64,000 nt of DNA from Luzula sylvatica (lineage: Eukaryota > Streptophyta > Magnoliopsida > Poales > Juncaceae). Position 1 is the first letter of the stretch. Each line of letters starts with the position of its first letter. Positions 22,079-32,142 of this stretch are shown here, piece by piece. The notes below the pieces were generated by a model that worked only from the letters and a program-made list of their open reading frames with translations, had not been told where the DNA came from and did not search any database. The DNA lies in NCBI GenBank assembly GCA_946800325.1, contig OX326960.1:23970309-24034308 (forward strand). Reading direction: 5' to 3'. The position numbers and the translations under genes were made by a program.

Positions 22079-22477
22079 AGGGACGTCAATGGATCGGATA
22101 AAATCCGAATCCACGAGTACACGATCCGAACGAAATGAGTAATATCCGAAAAAATACCCGCAGGTAAGGTAATACTAGAAAAAAAATACCTGCTCCGGGT
22201 TCAGGAGTAAATTTTTATCCGTGGATATATTTGTTACTCGAAAAAAAAATACCCGAGCACGAATTCGGATCCAAAAATACTCGAAATTTTTCTTTTTTAG
22301 ATTTTTTATTGATAATTTTTGAGTAACATGTTCGAGTATACCAGTTACATGCAGGTACGACTATATCCATTATTCGCGGATTCGGGTTCAGATATAATTT
22401 TACCCGCAGATAATTTTGATTAGGGTTTGGATATGGAAAAAGCTTATCCGAATCCGACCCGATCTATTGATATCCCT
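22079..22477. mobile_element. Small TIR element rich in CCGAATCCG/GGATCGG
   Basis: Ends AGGGACGTCAATGGATCGG and (read inward from the right) AGGGATATCAATAGATCGG. It is flanked by AGGAAGAGTT / AAGAAGAGTT (22,069-22,078 and 22,478-22,487), a 10-bp duplication with one mismatch. The length suggests a MULE-type transposase, while the end sequence resembles hAT MITEs, so the class is uncertain. 399 bp, non-coding. Confidence 0.7.
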
Positions 22478-23054
22478 AAGAAGAGTTTCATGGATGATAA
22501 TAGTTCTTTTGATAGACGATGTATTCGATTAGTTCATTTTACGTATTTTGTATAGTGATTTAGCATGTGTTGAAAATACACATAATCAAATGTTGGATAA
22601 ATAAGTCATTAAATAATTAACTAGTAAATCAAGGAATCAAAAGAGTAATTTTTTTTCAGTAAAACTTTCATCGAACCAAACGACTCCTCTCGAAAACATG
22701 TAGGAAATGTGATTAAAATTATAATGGATAAATTAATATGAAATGATGGATAAATATACTAAGAACATTTGACAATCGTTATGACATAAATAAAGATACC
22801 GAACTTTAAAATATTAGAAAAATTAATAAGAAATTATAATAAATATCTACTATTAAAAATATGAAATATGAAATTTGAATCATTTAAATTGGAGTTTTGA
22901 ATCAGTTAAATTGGAGTTGAAACGAGAGACATGCAATTTTTAAACTCGTTTTTATAAAGAAACAATACATTTATTAATATGTTTTTTTTTTTTAAAAATA
23001 TTCTCCCCTCCCAATAATTTTACAACAATTTAGCTCCACCCCAGCCAGCCACGG

Positions 23055-23190
23055 CATCACTTACTGTTCATGACACGTTATCACTACTGTTCACCAATTA
23101 CTGTTCATCGCTAGCTATTGTCCATTGATAATTACTGTTCCTCCACTAATTACTGTTCATCAATCACTGATTACTATTCATCGGAGCATA
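23055..23190. repeat. TTACTGTTCAT short repeats
   Basis: TACTGTTCAT/TACTGTTCAC/TACTATTCAT recurs about seven times at irregular spacing within the Helitron 5' part. Further right, CCCCTCCCAAAACAATTAAC appears twice (near 23,213 and 23,261). Confidence 0.7.
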
Positions 23191-23398
23191 TATAATTAAA
23201 ATATACTTGGCCCCTCCCAAAACAATTAACCTCTCTAAATATATAATTTGGCTTAACCCCTCCCAAAACAATTAACCACTGATTACTATTTATCTAGATA
23301 CTATGTTTTTTTTGCGAAAGGTCTACATTTGTTCATCGATCGGGTCGTCGCTGAATATTTAATATTCTTGATTGGCATAACAATGTAATTTTTTAATG

Positions 23399-23458
<60 letters not shown>

Positions 23459-23462
<4 letters not shown>

Positions 23463-23665
23463 GGAGGCTAACCTACTTAATTAAGTACCAATGATTTGGT
23501 ACTTAATGCTTTTTAACCATTGGATTTGCTTTGGGATTTGTGTTTTTTCATGATGATCACGAAATTTTGTGCACATCATTAAATGCACAAATCGCAATGC
23601 AAATCCAATGGTTAAAAAACATTAAGTACCAAATCCTTGGTACTTAATTAAGTATGTTAGCATTC

Positions 23666-23669
<4 letters not shown>
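23459..23669. mobile_element. MITE with ~70-bp inverted arms in (TA)n
   Basis: Ends AGAGGGAGGCTAACCTACTT and (read inward from the right) AGAGGAATGCTAACATACTT. The complementarity continues through TTAAGTACCAA and GGTACTTAATG to about 70 bp per arm. It is inserted in a (TA)n tract (23,403-23,458 left, 23,670-23,702 right). 211 bp, non-coding. A Mariner/Stowaway-like or other TA-targeting transposase is plausible. Confidence 0.85.
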
Positions 23670-23702
<33 letters not shown>

Positions 23703-23708
<6 letters not shown>

Positions 23709-23743
23709 TGATTTATTATATGATTAAATTGCTCGCGCTTATA
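23703..23743 (+). repeat. Second copy of the Helitron 3' sequence
   Basis: ATATTGATTTATTATATG and ATTAAATT, followed by a partial GCTCGCGC, duplicate the sequence at 27,646-27,690 just before the Helitron terminus. This copy lacks the full hairpin and CTAG. It is either a truncated Helitron tail or a duplication flanking the nested insertions. Confidence 0.7.
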
Positions 23744-23749
23744 TATAGC

Positions 23750-23923
23750 ATTAGATTTGCTTTGAGATTTGTGCAATTAATGATTAGCATAAACATATAT
23801 GGTAATCATTAATGATGAGTATATATAGCATTAAAAAACACAAATCTCAAAGCAAATCCAACGGTCAAAAAATCCTAAGTACCGAATCCATGATACTTAA
23901 TTGAGTATCTTAGCCATCCTCTA
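23750..23923. mobile_element. Degenerate relative of the 23,459 MITE
   Basis: The right half, from about 23,830, carries CACAAATCTCAAAGCAAATC ... AAGTACCGAATC ... TACTTAATTGAGTATCTTAG ... CCATCCTCT, matching the right arm of the upstream MITE. The left arm is truncated to a GATTTGCTTTGAGATTTGTG stub. It is also set in (TA)n. Confidence 0.7.
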
Positions 23924-23944
23924 TATATATATATATATATATAT

Positions 23945-25909
23945 AGGGGCCGGTTCCGTCGAGATCTTATTTTGAGTACTTATTTTGAGTCCAAATCAAG
24001 ACCGTGGATTGAATTGTGACGGAGGTCTGAGATTTTTTACCAAAATTCACTGCTCATTAATAAAATATTGTCTGCCCGGTTGCCCCCCTAGTGACCTATC
24101 ACCATCGCTCATCTCCTCTCTCTCTCACACGATTATCTCTCTCACAGCACAGCTTCGCCAAATTGAGAAGGAAAAAATAACTCGCCCTCTCCCTCGTCGT
24201 CGATCCACCATGGCGGTACTTGCTTGAGCTTTAGGGTTGTGGAGGCTCCTGGATAATATGTCGTTTTATCTTCTTTTTAACCATAGAACCTCGCCTCTCG
24301 CTCGTCCAAGTTCTATTGCTAGAGGTCTAGAAGGAAGCTGCTGACGAGAAGGCCGTGGAGCTGAGAAGAAGGAATAAGAGGACTCTTTGTTCTGATGCAG
24401 CATGAAATTGCAGTTGGCGGTGTTAGACGATCAGGTTCCACAATTTCCTTTGGATGGGAATCAGGTTTCACTGATTCAGCATGAAATTACAGCATTAAGT
24501 CGGAAACGACCTCTCAGGTTCCATTAATCTCTATTTATTGTTTTCGATTTAGTAAAGTTTTCACTATATTTCCTATTTCGTGTAGCTTTTGGCTGAATTG
24601 TAAATATTTTTCATGTCAAATAGGAGCATAGGTTTACTATAATTTCTCATTTTTTGTGAAATTCAGAGGCTTGTTTGCAATTGATTTATTCTGGGGCTTT
24701 TTCGCATTTTTTGTGAAATACATTTATTTACTGTAATTTTTCAGTTTTTTTAATTTCTAATATTTTTCCTCAAATTGGAGCATTGATTTACTGTAATTTC
24801 GATAATGCAGGGCTTGTTCGCCAGTTTTTCATAAACAAGGGTATTTTAGCAAATTTCCCATACCTCCCCCTTTCAGGTTCTCTCTTTATTGTTATCTGAT
24901 TGAAGTTGTACATACTACATATTAAATTATTATGCATGACATTTTGAGTATTTTTTTCATATTGGGAGGATAATGCATGATTTTGAGATGTCATAGGGGT
25001 ATTTTTTAAAATAATATTTGAGCGTTATTAATGGGGGAGGGGAACATCAACATCCAGCTGAGTATTCAAGGAAGAGCAAGTATCGGTACCAACCGTTTGG
25101 AGCAAGTACCGGTACCAACAGCCAGCTGCGATCAATATTTGTGGAAGAAGCAAGTACAGATTTGCGTGTCGAGGATGCAACTCAGAAGGATACAAGAAGG
25201 ATACAGAATTGATGACTAGATGGAGGTGCCAATGCGAATGTGAGAGGAGATGATGGGATACATGGGCAATACAGAGGATTTCAATTTCGCAGAGATGGAG
25301 ATGTTAATATGATTAGGGTGTGGGATTAGGGTATTTGTACTTCGCTTAAGATTATGGTTATGAAATTGAGAATTATGTATGTATTTTGTATATGAATTCG
25401 TTACATGAATGAATGTTTTTTATTACATGTTCGCTAAATTCAATTAGAATCACAAAATTCAGATAAATCTAATTTGATAAATTTCAACAAAAATCAACAA
25501 AATTCCAATCAGTCACAAATAAGATTAAAGGATTTGCAAGAAGAAAAATAAAAATCCATCAAAATTCAAGGAAAAATGAATAATTACAAATAACTCCAAT
25601 ATAACTTTAAATTTAAACAATCTTCATAAATATCCTCCTCTACATGCAGAACCCTTACAAGAACGTGCAAGAAAGAGAAATAAAAAAACTTGCTTTGTTG
25701 CTTTGGAAACAAGGAAATAAATAAAATCTAACTTTTTAGGAAGGTCAATGGATTCGGCCATGACTATTAAATTACAAGACAATCATCTCGGGCAGAATAA
25801 TGGGCAGCATGTAAAAGTCTAGATTTTGAAGTAAATATCAGCCACTCATCAAATTTGAATCGACGGTTCAAAATCGGACTCAAAATAAGAACTCAACGGA
25901 ACCGGCCCT
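23945..25909. mobile_element. 1.97-kb TIR element carrying non-self sequence
   Basis: Ends AGGGGCCGGTTCCGTCGAGA and (inward from the right) AGGGCCGGTTCCGTTGAGTT, both continuing CTTATTTTGAGT. It is flanked by TA tracts. The interior is long for a MITE: 24,090-24,540 is GC-richer, with CT-rich leader-like sequence and an ATGGCGGTACTTGCT start, as if a host 5' gene region had been captured. No transposase is found. Short open frames near 25,020-25,215 are not recognisable. Confidence 0.8.
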
Positions 25910-25933
25910 ATATATATATATATATATATATAT

Positions 25934-26471
25934 GGGCTAGGTTCAATGGCCAACACCATTGTTTGGCCAACTCGGCCAACAACGTTTATTTCTCAAATTA
26001 TATAAATGAAAATTACATTCTAACCATATAAATGTAATCTATATCATTTAGATATGTTGTAGAAGAAATTTTGTTTCGTTTGCATTTTTCTATCTAACAA
26101 AATCGATAAGCTATTTTCACAACCGTCTATTTCGGTATTTTTTTGGATTTCGATGAAAGAAAAGTCGAAACATTGTAAAAATTAATCTAAAGTCTATCTA
26201 TATAGTTTAAATTAAATCCAATGAAAAAAATTCGAATTTTAAAATTGGTTTCATGATGAATCATGTCGTAAATATTGTCATCCGTCAATATCTTTACGTA
26301 TCGTGATGGAGATGATAAAAATATTTATTTTTCATGAAATTAAATCTATAACATTCTCAAGTGATGTATATCACATCTATGCGGTTGGATTTTTATTTTC
26401 ATGTATATATTGTGAGAAATAAACGTTGTTGGCCGAGTTGGCCAAACAAGGGTGTTGGCCATTGAACCTAG

Positions 26472-26474
<3 letters not shown>
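25934..26474. mobile_element. Long-TIR MITE (GGGCTAGGTTCAATGGCC)
   Basis: The two ends are inverted copies for about 61 bp with a single mismatch: GGGCTAGGTTCAATGGCC ... TTGGCCAACTCGGCCAACAA ... CGTTTATTTCTCA. It is set between (TA)n tracts (25,910-25,933 and 26,475-26,513). 541 bp, no ORF. The near-identical arms suggest recent movement. Confidence 0.9.
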
Positions 26475-26518
<44 letters not shown>

Positions 26519-26701
26519 CAATGATTTAAATAGCGGCGCAATTGTGCCGCAATAGCGCAAATCGCAATAAATATTACTAAAATGCAATGCCGCAAACAAC
26601 TAAATAGCGCCGCAATATCACCGCAATATCACGCAATATCGGTCCTCATATGTAAATTACATCCCGAGCGCAAAAGACCGCAATATCGCAATTTAAAACA
26701 T

Positions 26702-26703
<2 letters not shown>
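26519..26703. mobile_element. Short hAT-like element (CAATG...CATTG)
   Basis: Ends CAATGATTTAAATAGCG and (inward) CAATGTTTTAAATTGCG, filled with GCCGCAATA motifs. Same family as the elements at 21,101 and 26,766 but only 185 bp. Being in (TA)n, its target duplication cannot be distinguished from the repeat. Confidence 0.75.

Positions 26704-26765
<62 letters not shown>
26704..26765. repeat. (TA)n microsatellite
   Basis: About 31 TA units between two hAT-family elements. Open frames through it (YIYIYI) are meaningless. Confidence 0.9.
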
Positions 26766-26767
<2 letters not shown>

Positions 26768-27624
26768 ATGTTTTAAATTGCGATATTGCGGTCCATTGCG
26801 GTCGGGTCTTTTTTGCAGCGGATTGCGTTTGCGGGCGCAATAACCTTATTGCGGACAGTCGTTGCAATATTAAATTATGTAATAATAATAGTTTGTTTAA
26901 ATATATTTTTCACAATATTTTCTTCTAAAAAGAATAAAAAAATTGATTGTCCAGAAACAATTTCTGTATAAATAAAAGTTGATCATAAAATTTTCATTAA
27001 AATGGCAATTATACGGGATCTTTGGATTTGTATTTTGTCGAAGAATTTTTTGTCGACATCCAAAAATATCAAAACACTATAACTCAAATTTTAAATCGAA
27101 ACATCAATGAAATACAATGAAAATTGTGAAATTCATACATTTATAGATGAAAATGACACATTTTAGAAGTTATATTTTATGAGCATATTTTATCAAATAT
27201 TTTGATAATAAAACACGGAAACTAAGTATTAAATAATCACAAAAATTATGTTATAATGTTTATATTAAATAATTCTCGACGAAATTAATTTAACGTGTGT
27301 TTTATGTTTAATTTAGGATAAAAGACAAAATTTCACAAATTCAAGTCTGTCATTGCGTTCCTCTCGTCGAGACGAGCGATTTCGATATAAATTTCATGTA
27401 ATTTGGTGGAAGGATTTGAAAATTATAACGATTTGAATATTATCCCGCAATTTTACCCGCAATTAGCGCAATTTAAGCGCAATTTTGCCCGCAATTGCGC
27501 CGCAATGCCCGCAATTTTTCGAAAACGCTATATCTCGCTATATGTTATTGCGAAATTGCGATTTTAAATTGCCCACCGCAATTTCCGCAATTACGCCGCA
27601 ATTGCGCCGCAATTTAAAACACTG
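26766..27624. mobile_element. hAT-like element, second long copy
   Basis: Ends CAATGTTTTAAATTGCGATA and (inward) CAGTGTTTTAAATTGCGGCG. The interior is homologous to the 21,101-22,023 element, for example TATTAAATAATTCTCGA and CGTTCCTCTCGTCGAGACGA against its counterpart. Both flanks read ATATATAT, compatible with an 8-bp duplication. 859 bp. Confidence 0.85.
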
Positions 27625-27703
27625 ATATATATATATATATATATCGAGCATATTGATTTATTATATGATTAAATTCGCAGCGAAGCGCGAGCAATTTTTC
27701 TAG

Positions 27704-27904
27704 TTCTTTACAAAAGCCCAAAAAAGGAGAGCTAGAGTTGTGGCCAATTTGCAGAATTAGTCAGGGCCTGATGAAAGTGAATCTTTAGAGTTGACGAAAC
27801 TGCTTAATCATTGACTCCAATAAATAAATATAAGTGTTAAAGCATTACTATTGTTTCGTTGTTGCATGATATTCATCTAATTACAAATTACAAATAATAA
27901 TAAC

Positions 27905-27939
<35 letters not shown>

Positions 27940-28137
27940 GAGGAGGGTCCTGAAAATATGGGCTCAAGCCTAAAGCCTTTTGGATGTATCGTAGGAGCCA
28001 CCCTAATTATTGTTTTATTTTCTGTTTATTATTAGTTTATCCGGTGATTCTTCTCATACACAAAATATGTTTAAGACGTACTCCCATCAATACGATTTGT
28101 ATTTGCAAACTCATGCGTATGTGATGCTCATATTTAT
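27704..28137. other. Inter-element DNA with (TAA)n
   Basis: Contains a (TAA)n run at about 27,893-27,940. From about 27,945 the sequence (GAGGGTCCTGAAAATATGGG ... AAAGCCTTTTGGATGTATCG ... ACTCATGCGTATGTGATGCT) is homologous to 39,065-39,260 and in part to 32,025-32,140. No gene. Confidence 0.6.
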
Positions 28138-28146
28138 ATTATATTT

Positions 28147-28397
28147 GGGGAGTTATATCATACACCCTTTTACAAAGGTATTTTGGGTATTTTAGCAATT
28201 AATTATATTTGTAAAAGGGTGTATCATAAAATTTATTTTTTATGGAAATTTTTGTTTAAATGAACAACAAAAAATTCCTATTTAGTTAAACATTAATTGA
28301 TAAATATATTCCTTAAATATTCATAAATGGATAATTACTCCAAATACCCTTGAAAATGGGTGTATGATAAGGAAATGGGTGTATGATAGAAGCCCCC
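28147..28397. mobile_element. MULE-like MITE with perfect 9-bp target duplication
   Basis: 251-bp element with ends GGGGAGTTATATCATACACC and (inward) GGGGGCTTCTATCATACACC. Flanked by identical ATTATATTT at 28,138-28,146 and 28,398-28,406. A 9-bp duplication is the Mutator hallmark. The paralogous segment near 39,255 lacks the element and serves as an empty site. Confidence 0.93.
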
Positions 28398-28650
28398 ATT
28401 ATATTTATATTTACATCTTTTTGGTTCGTGTTTGTGGACTACATTGAGCAATTGAGCAATTGCAAATACTCAAGAAATAAATAGAATGGGCGTTGCGATG
28501 ACCAATCGAATTGATAAATTTCTCGTTAAGATACTAGAGTAAATCAAACATGTTTGAAGTTATATTTCAAGATTCCTACTTCATTTTATGAAGATATATA
28601 TAGTTATCAATGGCATGAACAAACCCTTTTATTAGCGATAAAACGAAAAT

Positions 28651-29238
28651 GCATTTACCTCCCTTTAGTTTTCCAATAACTTCATGTCTTCACATAGAGC
28701 CACATTTTTTATTTATAGTCATTGAATTGAAAAATCTAATCTAATCAATGTAAATCTTTCATTTCAAAAACACCAATTATACCTTCCTATTTGTTCATGC
28801 ATGGAATAAATATCACGATCATAATACATCATCTTTATCTTATTTAACATACAATAAAAAATAAATTGTATATTTAATATGGTCACACATATATATATAA
28901 CATTTGCATGACATGTTTTGTATTTGTGTGTTTGTTTATGTGATATTATTTTCTTTTTTGCACCCATAAAATCTAAAATTAACAAAAAAATATTTAGTGT
29001 TATGTTTGACATTATTGCGTACCCGTAAGATTTAAAATTAACAAAAATAATATTTAGTATTATGTTTGGCATTTCTGTGTACCCGTAAGATTTAAAATTA
29101 ACAAAAATAATATTTAGTATTATGTTTTGCTTGAAATAATATCAATTGTAATTTGTGTAATGTTCGCAGCAAAACGAAGCGCGAAAATATTCCCTAGTAT
29201 ATATAGAGAACGAGTGCTTGTTCGAATATGACTAGAGT
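28651..29238 (+). mobile_element. Insertion with Helitron-type 3' end
   Basis: Absent from copy B, where AGCAATAAAAAAGAAAA joins directly to ATGACTAGAGCCTGCTC. The 3' part has the hairpin TTCGC...GCGAA (29,163-29,185) and CTAG (29,194-29,197) followed by T. About 40 extra bases follow before the shared flank, so the exact insertion boundary is uncertain. It contains a ~60-bp tandem (GTATTATGTTTGGCATT ... ACCCGTAAGATTTAAAATTA) at about 28,975-29,125. Confidence 0.65.
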
Positions 29239-29370
29239 CTGCTCATTGCATGATAATGTTTTATTTCGAATCTCATATAGTCTAGTTTTGAGATTTCATT
29301 TTCATGTGAAAATATTGATAAATGGCAAGTTTTTTTTTCTTAATCAAAAGAGTATTATTACCGACAGTAA

Positions 29371-30770
29371 TTAACCCACCCCCTTATTTTGCACCTATCT
29401 TTGAGCCTTCTCATGAAGCCACATCATCATTCTTATCTTGATTATTAACCATTAGATTGTGTGATGTGGCTTCATCATATCCATTAATATGATATTTGAT
29501 AATTTAAGACATGCATTTTGTATTATTATTTTTAAGTATTAATTTGAACCATTAGATGTAATGATGTGGTTTAATCTCAATCATTAATTTTTTGTTAGAT
29601 TTTTTGAAAATCAAATTTTGTGTAGTCATTTATGTGTTATTATTTTACACCATCTTTTAAGCATTCTTAGAAAGCCACATCATCATACATTATTGATGTG
29701 GCATATTATTATTGGTTATAATCATATTAGACCAAGTCTAATCAATTGTTTAACATTTCACATAAGATTATATGATCAAATGTGAATGCATTGGAATATG
29801 AAAAGTTTATTTATAAAAATACTAATAATTTCATATGTAATATTATACAAAATACAACACATGTTAGTATTATTTTGGAAATTTAATTTTATAAACCCAT
29901 CGAATATATTCATTTTATTTTTCTCTTTATTTTGACATCCATATTAGCATAGTTCATACATATAATTTTTCATAATTTCAATTTGTAAAGATATTATGTA
30001 AGAAAATACAATGCAAAAAAATACATATGTACATAATATATTTTATAAGAATTTTATTTGCATAATAGAATTTTAAAATATTATTATTTATTTTTTAGAT
30101 AATTATAACAATAAGAATATCATATAATACTAAGTAGATTATTGTGTTTTTAAGCAAACAAATTTTGTTGAAAAATAATAGAATTAAAAAAAGTTTATCC
30201 ATCTAAATAACTTCTTTGACTTATAAACACCTATCAAATTGTATTGTTATTTTACAAAATGTAAAATAAAAAAAAATCATGTGATATTTATGTTTATTAT
30301 AAATTAAATTTTGATATTATTTATTAAATTACTTCCCCTTTAAAGTTTTGTATTATTTTATATTTGCCATGATATTTGAATCATTAAAAATTATTACTAT
30401 ATATAATTAATAATTTATTACTACATATGTTGTATGATTCATTATATTATTACTTGATATTGTATGAAATATTGTGAACAATGATATAATCTTTGTTGTT
30501 ACGTTTTTCGTAAAATTATATTATATCTTATTCTTATATATTATTATACAATGACACAAATATATGTGTATTATTATTTGATTACAAAAATGAGATTTTT
30601 TGTTATCATAATGTAAAATAATTGTAAAACATATGAATAATCATAGATAAATCAATTCAAATAACTTTGTTTTAAGATGATGTTATTAATATTATCATAC
30701 AAATATATAATTATATTAGAATGAAAAACATAATTTACATGCTCGCCGCGTAGCGCGAGTATTCTCCTAG
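29371..30770 (+). mobile_element. Non-autonomous Helitron with an empty site in the window
   Basis: 3' end: hairpin CTCGCCGCGTAGCGCGAG (30,742-30,759), TATTCTC, then CTAG (30,767-30,770) followed by T. The left boundary is defined by comparison with copy B: GACATTAA|TATTTGAAG (38,373/38,374) corresponds to GACAGTAA|...|TATTTAAAG, i.e. insertion between A and T without target duplication, as expected. Its 5' end reads TTAACCCACCCCC rather than starting TC. 1,400 bp, AT-rich, no coding sequence. Confidence 0.85.
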
Positions 30771-31397
30771 TATTTAAAGAAAAATAGAAGTCGTGTGATG
30801 TGAAAGAAATTTTAAAATAAAATAAATAAATAAATGAGAAAAACTTTCTTCGCCACGACACGACGAGAATGAACTACTCCTCAAGTATTCCAAATCCGGG
30901 ATTTCAAAGCCTAATTAACATTATCATTTATAAGTTAAGCACCAACAATGCAACTCAAGCATTTACAGAAAAATTAGCACACGCCATTATTTGAGCACTA
31001 CAAATACGATATATTAACAAAGCACATTAGCTCAATTAAACACCATGAGTATTTATATAATTCTTTGTCAACAATGCCTTTCCTTTAAATCTCTCAAGAT
31101 TTTGTTGTGTTGCATATCAGATCTTAATCCTTGCACACTTGTTAAGTTTTTCTTCCCGTTACGATGACGAATCCCTAAATTCACGTATTCCGTAACATTG
31201 TTATTTTACTTGAATTAAGCATTAAGGTAATTAAAAATTAAAATTGCAAAAGTTAGAATTTGAACCCGAGAATTCATGATTTGGTATGCTCTAATACCAT
31301 GCTTTATTACCATCATGCAATCATGCGTCTTTGTGAAATTAAACTGTTTTCATCTTTTTAAATAACTCATGTGTAAAAACTTCATGAAATAAACAAA

Positions 31398-31470
31398 AAT
31401 CGGGATTGAACCCGGAATCTATCAGCGTGTTACTATCCATACCCGCACCGTGCTAACCACTTCGAACGTT
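31398..31470 (-). mobile_element. tRNA-like (SINE-related) block, copy A
   Basis: Minus strand reads AGTGGTTAGCACGGTGCGGG ... GATTCCGGGTTCAATCCCGA, resembling box A and a near-perfect box B of a tRNA gene. It cannot fold as a full tRNA by eye, so a tRNA-derived SINE or tRNA pseudogene is likelier. A matching copy is at 38,700-38,773. Nearby, 31,264-31,315 (minus) reads TGGTATTAGAGCATACC ... CTCGGGTTCAAATTC, a second tRNA-like or primer-binding-site-like block. Confidence 0.5.
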
Positions 31471-31624
31471 TTTTGTGAATAAAACATGTCAATAATTTAC
31501 TTAGCCTTGATGGACACGTATCAGTAATTTGTAATTCTCTCGACTTAAAAAAGAACACCACCTATTTGGACAAATATATGTATAGATGTGCACACAACCA
31601 AATAGAAAAGTTCCATGATTAAAT

Positions 31625-31930
31625 CAGGAGAGCATATATGGTGCTCCCCAATTTTCTCCCCAAAATTAATCGGGGGCATCTTTTCAACCTCAAATTTTTT
31701 CTCGCACATTAATTAGTTGAATTGTATAGTTATTTTTAATTATTATTATTGACTGTTAATTGAAATGTATTGATTATTTTGTTAATTACATTTGAGTTAA
31801 CTGTTAATTGAAAATTTTGTAAATTCATTCCAGAAATTGTGGAAATGAATTGGGGGCACCAATTAATATGATGAATTAATCACGATTCAATCCAAGATAG
31901 TGGGGAATTGAGGGGGCATAGTAAAATTTC
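31625..31930. mobile_element. Probable MITE (GCTCCCCAATT ends)
   Basis: The left side reads GGAGAGCATATATGGTGCTC then CCCAATTTTCTCCCC; the right side, read inward, is GGGAAATTTTACTATGCCCC then CCTCAATTCCCCAC. The arms are imperfectly inverted. The segment is missing from the paralogous copy B. Target duplications are not clear. Confidence 0.5.
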
Positions 31931-32142
31931 CCTTAAGTCTGTATGTATTACGAACCCTTGAAGGATACGAAATCATTTATGTACAAATAAAGATTTCAAT
32001 TAAATCTGTATGTATAGATGTGCAAATTATGGTTAGGGCCTCCGGCCTTTTGGATATATAGTTGGCCCATAATTATTGTTTTATATTTTTTATTCATTTT
32101 TTTTGTTAAATAATGAAGTTAAAAAGTCGTGAATTTGTTCTA

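Larger units (their letters stand above)
22846..27703 (+). mobile_element. Helitron, heavily invaded by other transposons
   Basis: 5' end ATCTACTATTAAAAAT at 22,845-22,860 (A before the TC start). 3' end: hairpin TCGCAGCGAAGCGCGA (27,674-27,689), then CTAG (27,700-27,703) followed by T. Both termini and the flanking A/T are canonical. Between about 23,400 and 27,645 it is filled with at least six DNA transposons set in (TA)n tracts, so the original Helitron was only about 0.7 kb or slightly more. Pairing of these two ends is inferred. Confidence 0.6.

Noticed and set aside
26646..26928. ORFs with YIYIYI runs
   Set aside because: They are translations of the (TA)n microsatellite.
31398..31470. 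Functional tRNA gene
   Set aside because: Box B is good, but the arms do not form a convincing cloverleaf and a diverged copy exists at 38,700, so a SINE-type or pseudo-tRNA reading is preferred.
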